From an uncultured Lentisphaeria bacterium (GTDB taxonomy: Bacteria > Verrucomicrobiota > Lentisphaeria > Victivallales > UBA1829), in the NCBI GenBank assembly GCA_905197955.1, contig CAJKAR010000051.1, positions 1 to 26,257 on the forward strand: a stretch of 26,257 bases of DNA, written 5' to 3'. Below the pieces are notes generated by a model. It worked only from the letters and a program-made list of their open reading frames with translations. It did not search any database and was not told the origin of the DNA. Position 1 is the first letter of the stretch; each line of letters starts with the position of its first letter. The translations under genes and the position numbers were made by a program. This document shows positions 14,928-23,130 of this stretch, in pieces.

Positions 14928-16367
14928 ATGATGAAGAATGAGAGTTTACCGGAATCGCTGCATTTTGTGGGGGTGGGCGGAATCGGCATGAGTGCGTTAG
15001 CTCAGATGGCGGCGAGTCTCGGATACAGGACATCCGGCAGTGACCGCGCTCTGAATTCCCCGGAGAATGCCAGAATCATCAATGCTCTGCGCAGGCAGGG
15101 TGTGAAGCTGTATCCGCAGGACGGTTCCCGCTATGAGGATGCTCCGCAGCCGGGAGCCCTTGTGTATTCCACTGCGATTGAGGAGGATAATCCTGATTTT
15201 GTCAAGGCTCCGGCCGGAACGAGACGACTGCACCGTTCCGTTGCGATGAAACTGCTGGTGGAGCAGTGTTCCGTTCCGATTTTTGCGGTGACGGGAAGCT
15301 GCGGGAAAACGACTGTCTCCGCATGGCTAGCCGAGTCGCTGGATCGTCTTGGTGCTTCGCCGTCCATGATTTCCGGAGGGCTTGCGAATCATTTTATTCG
15401 CGACGGCTTTGCCGGCAATTATGCGCGCGGCACTGGTCCGCTCTGTGTGCTGGAAGCCGATGAAAGCGACAAAAGCCTGCTGAATTATACCGCGGATCAT
15501 GCCATTGTCCTGAATATCGGGACCGACCATTATTCCAAAGAGGAACTTGCCGAGGTCTTCCGTGCTTTTCTGCAAAACACCCGGAAGACTGCTGTTCTGG
15601 AAGACAAGGTTCTGGAAAGTCTTGGTGTGGATTGTGTGAAGCATCTGAATGTGGCTCTGTTCAGTTCTGATCCCTCTGCTCCGGAAACTCTGCATGGATA
15701 CAAGGTATTTCGTGTGACGGATTACTGTGCGTCGTCCGAAGGGGTTTCCGCCCGAATTGAGGGAGTCCGCTTTCGTTTGCCGGCTCCGGGAAGGCACAAT
15801 GCTGCCAATGCGGCGGCGGTGACGGCGGGACTTTCTCTGCTTGGGTTCCGAATGGAGGAGATCCGGCCGGCTGTGGAAGGATTTTCCGGCGTCTGGCGGC
15901 GTTTTGATTACGCCGGACGGAACGCCCGTGGAACGGGGGTGTATGATGATTATGCGCATAATGTCGAGAAGATCTGTTCCTGCATAGAATCGGCGCACGA
16001 GGTCTGTTCCGGCCGGGTGCTGTTTCTGTTTCAGCCGCATGGTTACGGTCCGTTCGGATTCATGCGTAAGGAGCTCTATCCGGCGCTGGAGAAAGTGCTG
16101 GGGCCGAAGGATCTTTTTGCGTTTCTGCCGGTCTATTATGCTGGCGGGACAACGTCGTTTGAACCGAAGGCGGAGGCGGTTGCTGCGGAGTATGCGGAAC
16201 GGCATCCGGGACGGTATTGTTTTTTCCCGGACCGGGTGTCAGTTCAGGAGTTTATGAATACGAGTCTGGGGGCTTCGGATCTGGCGGTTGTGATGGGCGC
16301 CCGTGACAACTCGCTTTCCGACTGGGCCAGGGAACTGGGCGGCGGAAATTCAACTGATCGGGAATAA
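14928..16367 (+). CDS. MurC/Mpl-related Mur ligase with divergent motifs
   Basis: This 479-aa protein has all three Mur ligase domains. The N-terminal UDP-binding region starts with HFVGVGGIGMSALAQ (12-26), as in MurC. The ATP loop at 122-129 reads TGSCGKTT, whereas MurC and Mpl have GTHGKTT. LEADESDKSLLNY and NIGTDH follow. The C-terminal domain has DDYAHNVEKI from Asp340, where MurC has a DDYxHHPTE motif, and FQPHGYGPFGFM instead of FQPHRYTRT. It probably adds L-alanine (or a peptide, as Mpl does) to UDP-MurNAc, but the missing histidines suggest a distinct subfamily. It lies 3 nt after the LpxH-like gene, with GGAG upstream. Confidence 0.8.
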   Translation: MMKNESLPESLHFVGVGGIGMSALAQMAASLGYRTSGSDRALNSPENARIINALRRQGVKLYPQDGSRYEDAPQPGALVYSTAIEEDNPDFVKAPAGTRRLHRSVAMKLLVEQCSVPIFAVTGSCGKTTVSAWLAESLDRLGASPSMISGGLANHFIRDGFAGNYARGTGPLCVLEADESDKSLLNYTADHAIVLNIGTDHYSKEELAEVFRAFLQNTRKTAVLEDKVLESLGVDCVKHLNVALFSSDPSAPETLHGYKVFRVTDYCASSEGVSARIEGVRFRLPAPGRHNAANAAAVTAGLSLLGFRMEEIRPAVEGFSGVWRRFDYAGRNARGTGVYDDYAHNVEKICSCIESAHEVCSGRVLFLFQPHGYGPFGFMRKELYPALEKVLGPKDLFAFLPVYYAGGTTSFEPKAEAVAAEYAERHPGRYCFFPDRVSVQEFMNTSLGASDLAVVMGARDNSLSDWARELGGGNSTDRE

Positions 16368-16383
16368 TGGGAGGATTTGTTTT

Positions 16384-17178
16384 ATGAAACGTCTTTTTCT
16401 GTTTCTTCTGTTCTGCTGTGCAGGGCTTCTGGGGGCTCGCGAGGAGAGTGTGATCCGTACTCTGGACAACCGGGATATGAAAGTTTCCTCCATCCGGGCG
16501 CTTCCGGATGGTTCTCTGGAGTATACGCTTGCCGGCGGAAAGGTGAAAACAACGATGCCGCGCGGCAAATACATCTTTGCATGGATTCCCAAACCGAAGG
16601 AGATTTCGGCGGCGGATATCCTTCTTGCCGCGAATGTCCCGGATAAAGCCGCTGCGGCGTATCGGGCCGCTTATGAGAAGTACAAACTGCTCGGCTGGGA
16701 TGTCTACTGTATTTACAAGGAGTCGGAAGCGCTTTCCAAGCTGGGGCGAAAGGCGGAAGCTGTGAGAAAACTGGATCAGTTGAAGGATTATAAACTGATT
16801 AATACTCGTCTGATTCCCCAGCTTGTCGCGGTAAAGCGTCTGAATGCTCAACTCTGCATTGATCTCGGAAAATATGACTCCGCCCTGCTTCTTCTGAACG
16901 AGATGACGGCTGGAACCGATGATGCCAATGCCGTTTACGGATTCCTGAAGAAGGGCGATATTCTTCTGCGTCAGGAAAAGCCGAAAGAAGCGGCTCTGAT
17001 GTATCTTCAGACTGTTCTTCTTTTCCGGGATGTTCCGGAGCGTCCGGAAGCTCTCTACAAGCTCTACACGACACTGTCCTCCATCAAGGATCCGAATGCC
17101 GCAAAGTTTGCCGCCATGTTGAAACGGGAGTATCCTGAAAGTTCTTATACAAAAATTGTTTTTCCTGAAAAGAAGTGA
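16384..17178 (+). CDS. Exported TPR-like repeat protein of unknown function
   Basis: The protein is 264 aa from ATG 16384, chosen for GGGAGG 9 nt upstream and for the signal peptide MKRLFLFLLFCCAGLLGA that results; the open frame extends upstream into the Mur ligase gene without a ribosome site. A short beta region follows (to about 65), then helical pairs with TPR character, for example AAAAYRAAYEKYKLLGWDVY, SKLGRKAEAVRKL, LCIDLGKYDSALLLLNEM and LLRQEKPKEAALMYLQTV. The protein is probably periplasmic, and the repeats suggest a scaffold or assembly role, perhaps linked to the envelope genes upstream (16-nt gap to the Mur ligase). It is the last gene before the bidirectional terminator. No specific family was recognised. 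Confidence 0.75.
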   Translation: MKRLFLFLLFCCAGLLGAREESVIRTLDNRDMKVSSIRALPDGSLEYTLAGGKVKTTMPRGKYIFAWIPKPKEISAADILLAANVPDKAAAAYRAAYEKYKLLGWDVYCIYKESEALSKLGRKAEAVRKLDQLKDYKLINTRLIPQLVAVKRLNAQLCIDLGKYDSALLLLNEMTAGTDDANAVYGFLKKGDILLRQEKPKEAALMYLQTVLLFRDVPERPEALYKLYTTLSSIKDPNAAKFAAMLKREYPESSYTKIVFPEKK

Positions 17179-17366
17179 TCTGTTTTTCTGATGCTGTCTC
17201 CGGCATCGCTCCGGGGGAGCGGGGGAGGGGGCTGAAAACCGTATCCGGGTTTTCTGTCTGTTTGAAACTCTTTCTTCTGCTGTTTCTTTTGCCGCTGATG
17301 ATAGGAAGAATAGCTGAGGAGTTCAAGCCATTCTGAAGAGAATCTGGAAGATCGATAGAAAAAAAT

Positions 17367-17399
17367 AGCGAGGGTAGTTAAGATAACTGTTCCCTCGCT
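17367..17399. terminator. Bidirectional terminator between TPR-like gene and bamA
   Basis: AGCGAGGG (17367-17374) pairs with CCCTCGCT (17392-17399), with a further AGTTA/TAACT stem (17376-17380 with 17384-17388) inside. An A run lies on the left and TTTTTTG on the right, so it can end transcripts from both convergent operons. The rest of 17179-17440 holds only small GC-rich hairpins and no credible gene. Confidence 0.88.
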
Positions 17400-17440
17400 T
17401 TTTTGTTTTTAAATCGCTGAGACGTTTATTGTTTTTCCGC

Positions 17441-19741
17441 TTAGAATACTGAGAATCCCATGTTGAAGTGGAACCGCAAGCTGTTTTTGACCCCTTCCTG
17501 ATTATTGACAATCGGGAACGCAAGGTCGAGCTTGATCGGCGCATTGACGACCGGCAGCTTGATCCGCAGTCCGTAACCGATACCGATGTTCGGTTTGTTG
17601 AACGGTCCGAGGCGGGAGGATGTCGCATCACCGATATCAATGAAGATTGCGCCACGGATGAAATCATAGATGGGGTGAGTGAGTTCCGCGGTCAGCAAAT
17701 ACATGAAGTCTCCGCCGTAGTTGTCCTTGTTGCTGTCTGCCGGTCCGATGGAGCGGTACGGGAACCCGCGGACGGAATCACCGCCGCCGAGGAAATAACG
17801 TTCATAGATCGGCGGATCCTTGTGCGGATCGCCAATGGAACCGATGGTTCCGATTTTTCCTCCGAGGGAGAAAATGAACATTTTATCAAAGAAGGAGTAG
17901 TAGTTGATACCTTTCAGTTCGAAGCGGTAATAGTTGTTGGATGATCCGAGCATGTGAGCGGCGACGGAGCCCAGGGCATTGATCATGTAACCTGAAGTCG
18001 GATCGAGAGCATTGTCTCTGGTATCGCGGTCAATCGAGAGATGAATCTTGCCGACATAACTGCCGCCTTTTTCCCTCTGGAATTTTTCCGAGACATGTTT
18101 GCTCATCTCATGCACCCATACATGTTCGAAGGTATAGCCGCCGCTGACAGTGGTGAAATCATCGAAAACCCGTTTTGTCAGCGATGTTGTGAATCCGATT
18201 CTCTGCTCATCCCAGTATTCGTATTCGACATTGCGGACATATCCGGAGATATCCCAGCGCAGCGGAATGCCGAAGAGCCATGGCTCTGTGAAATCGGCTT
18301 CGAAGTTATAGCGTTCGAGACCGTACATACCGAGGAGTCGCATCCTCTGTCCGCCGCCGGTGAAATAGTTCCATGGATCCAGAATATCCATGTTGCTGTG
18401 AGTCAGTTCGATCATGCCGGCGAGACTGTCGGTATCCGACCAGCCGGCACCGATGCGTACGTTGACGAAATTCTTTTCTTCGACTTTAATATCGATATCC
18501 TTCTTATCCGGATCGGGAGAGCCGATGGAGACCGCTTCGACCTTTTTGAAGTATCCCATTCCCATGAGACGGTCGCGGGATGCGCTGATCAGATGCTTGT
18601 CAACGGGATCATCCGGCGCGATGGCCAGCTCTCTGCGGATGACATGATCCTTTGTCCATTTATTTCCGGAGATGAATACATCGCGTACCTTGTAGGGCCG
18701 TCCTTCGTGAATATCGACAACGAGATCCACCTTATGATTCAGGTAGTCGGGGATTCGGTTGACTCTGCAGTAGAGATCGGCATATCCCAGCGGCGAATAG
18801 CGGTCTTCGATAGCCTGCGTGGTTGCATTTTCCGCAAGACTGCTGAACGTGTCGCCCTCCTTGAGATGGAGAATCTGTTTCAGGTCTTCGGATTTAAAGC
18901 GGGTGTTTCCGGTCACGGAGACCTTGCCGATTTTATAGGGCTTTCCCTCATCAATGATGAATTCAATGGTGACATATTCGGGATCTTTATCGTCCACATG
19001 AAGGCGTGTTTCCTTGACGACAAAATCGAGATAGCCTTTGGTCCAGTAGAGTTCGCGCAGACGGACGACATCGTTCGGCAGTTCGGCCTTGTCGAGGAGT
19101 CCGAAGTCCAGGAAGGGGAGCCAGTTCAGAATGGAGTAGCGGTTCGCAATGCTGGCTTTCAGTTCGGAGGGTTTGAAAACTGTGGCTCCGGTGAAAATGA
19201 CTTTGTCGACTTTCTGTTTCAGATTTTCCTGAATTTTGAAGTCGATGATGATATCTCCGTTTTTGTCGGTGGTGACAACCGGCGAGATTTTCGCATCGTT
19301 ATGTCCTTTGTCCATGTAGAACTTGCGAAGGGCGTTCGCGGAGTCCTGAAGGCGTTTGTTGTTCATCATGGAACCGGGTGCGACGGAGACGAGTTCGGAG
19401 AGCTTGTCCTTGTCGTATTTTTTATTTCCGGTGAATCTGACATCCTTGATCATTGCCATCGGAACGACTTTGAAAATCAGATCGATTTTTCCATTTCTGT
19501 TTTTGATGGTTTCCGCGACGATATCGGAAAAATATCCGGTGGCATGGAGGCGTTTGATATCCTCGTTGACGATGCGTTCGTCGTACAAGGAACCTTTTCT
19601 GCTCTGGACATTCATGCGGAAGACATCTTCCGCGAAGCGGCTGTTTTTCGGCTGTTCGAAAGTGACGGAATTCAGCTCCTGCGCAACGGCTCCGAAGGCA
19701 CAGCAGAAACATAGGGCTGTCAGAAACGTGCTTTTGTTCAT
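17441..19741 (-). CDS. bamA: Outer membrane protein assembly factor BamA
   Basis: This 766-aa Omp85 protein folds beta-barrel proteins into the outer membrane. I chose ATG 19739-19741 because it gives the signal peptide MNKSTFLTALCFCCAFGAVAQ; the open frame runs 22 codons further, into dnaB. Five POTRA repeats fill about residues 22-420, visible as repeated V-x-F-x-G-N segments such as VRFTGNKKYDKDKL and VSVTGNTRFKSEDL. The barrel follows, with the VRGFPYRS motif (VRGF/Y of Omp85 loop 6), and the chain ends in MGFSVF with the terminal Phe expected for insertion. The ribosome site AGGAG is about 12 nt upstream and can pair with a CCTCC beside the ATG. It is the last gene of the run, 19 bases after the dnaB stop. 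Confidence 0.97.
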   Translation of the reverse strand: MNKSTFLTALCFCCAFGAVAQELNSVTFEQPKNSRFAEDVFRMNVQSRKGSLYDERIVNEDIKRLHATGYFSDIVAETIKNRNGKIDLIFKVVPMAMIKDVRFTGNKKYDKDKLSELVSVAPGSMMNNKRLQDSANALRKFYMDKGHNDAKISPVVTTDKNGDIIIDFKIQENLKQKVDKVIFTGATVFKPSELKASIANRYSILNWLPFLDFGLLDKAELPNDVVRLRELYWTKGYLDFVVKETRLHVDDKDPEYVTIEFIIDEGKPYKIGKVSVTGNTRFKSEDLKQILHLKEGDTFSSLAENATTQAIEDRYSPLGYADLYCRVNRIPDYLNHKVDLVVDIHEGRPYKVRDVFISGNKWTKDHVIRRELAIAPDDPVDKHLISASRDRLMGMGYFKKVEAVSIGSPDPDKKDIDIKVEEKNFVNVRIGAGWSDTDSLAGMIELTHSNMDILDPWNYFTGGGQRMRLLGMYGLERYNFEADFTEPWLFGIPLRWDISGYVRNVEYEYWDEQRIGFTTSLTKRVFDDFTTVSGGYTFEHVWVHEMSKHVSEKFQREKGGSYVGKIHLSIDRDTRDNALDPTSGYMINALGSVAAHMLGSSNNYYRFELKGINYYSFFDKMFIFSLGGKIGTIGSIGDPHKDPPIYERYFLGGGDSVRGFPYRSIGPADSNKDNYGGDFMYLLTAELTHPIYDFIRGAIFIDIGDATSSRLGPFNKPNIGIGYGLRIKLPVVNAPIKLDLAFPIVNNQEGVKNSLRFHFNMGFSVF

Positions 19742-19760
19742 AGGGGGAGGCTTCTCCTGT

Positions 19761-21329
19761 TCAATCAGTTTTAGTCGGGACGTCCGTTCGTTCGTATTTA
19801 TGCTCAATACAGCGGAACTCCATCAGCGATGGGATGAACTTCATGTTGACGATACCCGTGCGTCCGTTACGGTTCTTTTCGACAATGAGCATGGATTTAA
19901 TTCCGTCTTTTTGAGCTTCCGCGTTATCTTCTTTGGAGTCGTCGCGATTGCGGTGCAGGAAGACGACCACGTCGGCATCCTGCTCGATCGCTCCGGATTC
20001 GCGGAGATGGCTCAGTTTCGGAAGTGGATTTTCATTTTTCGGTCCGTTTGATTTTTCCGATTCACGGCTCAGCTGAGCCAGCACCAGAACGGGAACACCA
20101 AGTTCTTTGGCAATCGCCTTGAGTCCGCCGGAAATGGCTGCGACTTCCACCTGACGGCTTTCCGCGGCGCGGTCGCCCGCCCGCATCAGCTGGAGGTAGT
20201 CAATGACGATCAGATCGATTTTGTTCAGTTCCCTGAGCTTTCTCGCTTTTGCCCGGAGCTCAAAGACGGAAATCGCACTGGTCGAGTCGATAAAAAGATT
20301 CGCCTGCCGGAGATTGGCAACCGCGGCAGTGAGCTTGACTGTATCCGCCTGCTGGAAGGAGCCGTCGTAAAAGGAGGAGAGGGGGACTTTTGCCTCTGTG
20401 CAGAGCAGACGCTGAACGATCTGCTTGTCGGTCATTTCCAGACTGAAGAAAAGGACGGATTTTCTGTTTCCGTCAACTTCTCGGTTGATGATGTTGCGAA
20501 TGATGTTCAGCGCAAGAGCTGTTTTTCCGATGGAGGGACGTGCCGCAAGGACAAACATTTCACCGGGTTTCAGGCCCCCGCCGATCAATCGGTCCAGATC
20601 GGGAAACTCGGTCGGGATTCCAGGGGCAGTTCTATGATGCGCAATATCATCCAGGTCCTGAAAAGTCTCCCGGAGAAGACCCCTCAGCTCGACGATCTCG
20701 GACTGAATGAATTTATTGCGGACATTGAAAATATTGGATTCCACATTGTCCAGAAGTTTTTTGATGTCGTCATTTCCCTGCTTGCAGAGTTCGAGAGAGT
20801 TGGAGCAGGTTTTCATCATTTCGCGGAGCATGGCGTAATCCCGCAGGAGATGGCACCATGATTCCAGATGGGCGGCGCTGACAATGTGACTTTGCAATTC
20901 GATGAGCGCTTCGGTGCCTCCGACCATTTCCAGACGTCCGGCGCGCGAGAGCCAGTCGCTGACGGAAAGAACGTCGATTTCGAGTCTGCTTTCGGAAAGA
21001 TTCAGCATCGCCTCATAGATGGCGGCGTGAACGGGTTCCCGGAACATGGTGGTGGCGACGCGCTGGAAAAAGGGGTTGCCGATGGCAGAGACGTCTTTAT
21101 TGAATTTTTTCCGTTTCTCCTCGCCGGATCCGCTGACGCTTCCGAGAATGGAGGAGACGGTTGTAAAATTGGCCGGATCAAGAAAAATTGCGGACAGAAC
21201 CGCTTTTTCCGCCTCAAGATCACAAGGCAGAGCATCCGCGGACGCAACGTTCGGCGTTCGCGGATGGGGTATGGAAGAAGCGGGACGAGTTATCGTACCC
21301 GCTTCCTGCTGTACCGCGGCTTCGGGCAT
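19761..21329 (-). CDS. dnaB: Replicative DNA helicase DnaB
   Basis: This 522-aa hexameric helicase unwinds DNA at the replication fork. The N-terminal primase-interacting domain starts near residue 37 (LEAEKAVLSAIFLDP). The RecA-like domain has Walker A ARPSIGKT (263-270), FFSLEM, Walker B LIVIDYLQL (373-381) and LRESGAIEQDADVV (442-455). Compared with common DnaB proteins (about 450-470 aa) it has a 35-residue N-terminal tail and an insertion of roughly 25 residues at about 64-90 in the N-terminal domain. There is no intein. It starts 3 bases after the rplI stop, so its ribosome site lies within rplI, and it is followed by bamA. Confidence 0.97.
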   Translation of the reverse strand: MPEAAVQQEAGTITRPASSIPHPRTPNVASADALPCDLEAEKAVLSAIFLDPANFTTVSSILGSVSGSGEEKRKKFNKDVSAIGNPFFQRVATTMFREPVHAAIYEAMLNLSESRLEIDVLSVSDWLSRAGRLEMVGGTEALIELQSHIVSAAHLESWCHLLRDYAMLREMMKTCSNSLELCKQGNDDIKKLLDNVESNIFNVRNKFIQSEIVELRGLLRETFQDLDDIAHHRTAPGIPTEFPDLDRLIGGGLKPGEMFVLAARPSIGKTALALNIIRNIINREVDGNRKSVLFFSLEMTDKQIVQRLLCTEAKVPLSSFYDGSFQQADTVKLTAAVANLRQANLFIDSTSAISVFELRAKARKLRELNKIDLIVIDYLQLMRAGDRAAESRQVEVAAISGGLKAIAKELGVPVLVLAQLSRESEKSNGPKNENPLPKLSHLRESGAIEQDADVVVFLHRNRDDSKEDNAEAQKDGIKSMLIVEKNRNGRTGIVNMKFIPSLMEFRCIEHKYERTDVPTKTD

Positions 21330-21332
21330 GGA

Positions 21333-21785
21333 TTATGCTCTCACCACGTTAAGTTTGACGTCAACAATGACTTTCGAGTGCAGTTTGACGGCGATGGTGT
21401 ACTCTCCGACAGCACGGATATGAGTATCCAGATGGATTCTCTGGTGATTGACGGAGATGCCGTGAACGGCGATCGCATCGGCAATCATGCGGTCCGTGAC
21501 GGAACCGAAAAGGTGACCGTCGTCGGAAGCCTGGAGATGAAGCTCGACCGTGATTTCCTTGAGCTTTGCAGCGAGGGTTTCGGCGGCTTCCAGCTCCTGT
21601 TTGCGCTGGGCTTCGATTTTTTCCTTGTGAGCGGCAAGCTGTCTGAGAGCGGCTGTCGTTGCGACAGCGGCGAGTCCTCTGGGGATCAGAAAGTTTCTAG
21701 CGTATCCCGGAGCGACATGCACTTCCTCGCCGGCGAGGCCGAGGTCTTCGACATCCTGCAAAAGAATCAATTTTGTGGAGGCCAT
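21333..21785 (-). CDS. rplI: Ribosomal protein bL9
   Basis: This 150-aa large-subunit protein binds 23S rRNA near the L1 stalk and helps maintain reading frame. The N-terminal domain has the family signature (LLQDVEDLGLAGEEVHVAPGYARNFLIPRGLA region, 8-39), then a long connecting helix (about 45-75) and the C-terminal domain containing LFGSVTDRMIADAI. Length is normal. AGGAAG lies 7 nt before the ATG. Standard position between rpsR and dnaB. Confidence 0.98.
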   Translation of the reverse strand: MASTKLILLQDVEDLGLAGEEVHVAPGYARNFLIPRGLAAVATTAALRQLAAHKEKIEAQRKQELEAAETLAAKLKEITVELHLQASDDGHLFGSVTDRMIADAIAVHGISVNHQRIHLDTHIRAVGEYTIAVKLHSKVIVDVKLNVVRA

Positions 21786-21822
21786 AATAAGTCTTCCTGT
21801 GGTTTAGAGTTAAAGGTTGAAA

Positions 21823-22062
21823 CTAGAGAACGAGACTTACGATTCTGGCTCTCTTCACGGCTACGCTGAGCATCTTCTGATGCTTCAGGCAGGTGCCGGT
21901 GATGCGGCGCGGAAGAATACGTCCTTTTTCCGTCTGGAACTTCTTGAGAAGTTCAGCATCTTTGAAATCAATGTAAGCGATTTTGTTTTCGCAAAGTCTG
22001 CATATTTTGGGCTTTGCGATGCGTCTTTTCATGCGGCGCTTTTTGTTCTGGACCATTGCCAT
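21823..22062 (-). CDS. rpsR: Ribosomal protein bS18
   Basis: This 79-aa small-subunit protein pairs with bS6 on 16S rRNA. It is highly basic at the N-terminus, and ILPRRITGTCLKHQ (49-62) is diagnostic. It is the zinc-capable form: Cys21, Cys24, Cys58 and His61 are all present. Two in-frame ATGs (22062 and 22056) are possible. The first has AGGAG about 11 nt upstream and is kept. Lies between ssb and rplI. Confidence 0.98.
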   Translation of the reverse strand: MAMVQNKKRRMKRRIAKPKICRLCENKIAYIDFKDAELLKKFQTEKGRILPRRITGTCLKHQKMLSVAVKRARIVSLVL

Positions 22063-22104
22063 TTTGTGTTTAACTCCTGTTTTTCTGCAAATGATACATG
22101 CTAA

Positions 22105-22740
22105 TCAAAAGGGGATGTCGTCTTCGATTCCCTGGACATCGTTCATGCCGTCGTCCAGTCCCGCGGGAGCGGGGCCTTCCTGCGGACGCGGCACGGAACG
22201 TGTATACGGCTGCTGACTGTAGTTGTCCGGAGGAGGCATCTGGGGCGGAATCCCCTGATTATCCGGATACTGCTGACGCGGTCTGCCGTATTGCTGCGGT
22301 GCATCCTGGTTGTAAGGGTCCTGCGGCGGAGCCTGACGGCGGGCGTAGGACTGACCCTGATAGGGTTGTCCATTGCCATCCTGCGCGTAATCTCCGGGCG
22401 CTCCGCTCTCCCGCCGGTTGAGAAACTGAACGTTTTCCGCCACAACTCTCAGACGGGAGCGTTTCTTCTGATCCGTTTTGTCAATCCAGGTATCAAGCTG
22501 GAGACGACCTTCGATGAAGACACTGGAGCCTTTGTCAAGAAACCTGCTGCAGTTGTCTGCCTGTCTGTCCCAGACGGTGATGTCCACATAGCAGGTATCT
22601 TCCTTGGCCTCATTCCCCTGGGTGAATCGTCTATTCACTGCGATGGTAAATTCACATACGGCTGTGCCGGATGGAGTATAGCGCAGTTCCGGCTTACGGG
22701 TCAGATTGCCCATAAGAAGGACCTTGTTGTAAGATGCCAT
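22105..22740 (-). CDS. ssb: Single-stranded DNA-binding protein
   Basis: This 211-aa protein coats single-stranded DNA in replication and repair. The OB-fold occupies about 1-112 (YNKVLLMGNLTRKPELRYTP at the start, FIEGRLQLDTW in the core). A long Gln/Pro/Tyr/Gly-rich disordered linker follows, and the chain ends in IEDDIPF, the acidic tip that recruits partner proteins. GAGGAG lies 9 nt before the ATG. The gene sits between rpsF and rpsR, as in many bacteria. Confidence 0.98.
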   Translation of the reverse strand: MASYNKVLLMGNLTRKPELRYTPSGTAVCEFTIAVNRRFTQGNEAKEDTCYVDITVWDRQADNCSRFLDKGSSVFIEGRLQLDTWIDKTDQKKRSRLRVVAENVQFLNRRESGAPGDYAQDGNGQPYQGQSYARRQAPPQDPYNQDAPQQYGRPRQQYPDNQGIPPQMPPPDNYSQQPYTRSVPRPQEGPAPAGLDDGMNDVQGIEDDIPF

Positions 22741-22770
22741 AGTTCGATTCTCCTCTGAGGAAAGGTTTTT

Positions 22771-23100
22771 TTAGTCTTCGAGTGTTGCCCCGGAAATGGC
22801 GGGAACGCCTTCGGGACGTTCAAAGTTCACAATCAAGAGTCTGATCAGACGCTCGTCGAGTCTGTACTGGTTGCGAATCTGGATGACTTTCAGCGGATCC
22901 AGTTCGAACACATAATCCCAGTAGATGCCTGCTTTGCGTTTGTTGATTTCGCGGGCAAACTGTTTCCGGCCCATCGGATTGGCTTCCACGAGCTTGCCGC
23001 CCCAGCTTTCAAGATTCTTGCCGAATTCTTCGGTGAATGCTTTTCCTTCGTCCTCGACTTTTCTGATGTCGAGAATGAATACTGCCTCATACTTTTTCAA
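22771..23100 (-). CDS. rpsF: Ribosomal protein bS6 (TTG start)
   Basis: This 109-aa protein is the bS18 partner in the 30S platform. KKYEAVFILDIR at the start, the IQIRNQYRLDERLIRLLIV strand-helix near 75-93, and the length match bS6. The start codon is TTG at 23098-23100, supported by AGGAGG 7 nt upstream and by the normal N-terminus MKKYEA; no ATG exists at the expected place. CACC and GGTG around the ribosome site can form a small stem, which may limit translation. Confidence 0.96.
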   Translation of the reverse strand: MKKYEAVFILDIRKVEDEGKAFTEEFGKNLESWGGKLVEANPMGRKQFAREINKRKAGIYWDYVFELDPLKVIQIRNQYRLDERLIRLLIVNFERPEGVPAISGATLED

Positions 23101-23130
23101 GACTCCACCTCCTGTTGGTGTTTTAGTCGT

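Noticed and set aside
18041..19714. A 557-codon open frame on the plus strand antisense to bamA
   Set aside because: Same cause as above: the opposite strand encodes a clear BamA with signal peptide, POTRA repeats and barrel; the antisense translation shows no recognisable motif.
19761..21329. An intein or frameshift in the long DnaB
   Set aside because: The extra length is accounted for by an N-terminal tail and a short insertion; no intein splice motifs interrupt the ATP-binding motifs.
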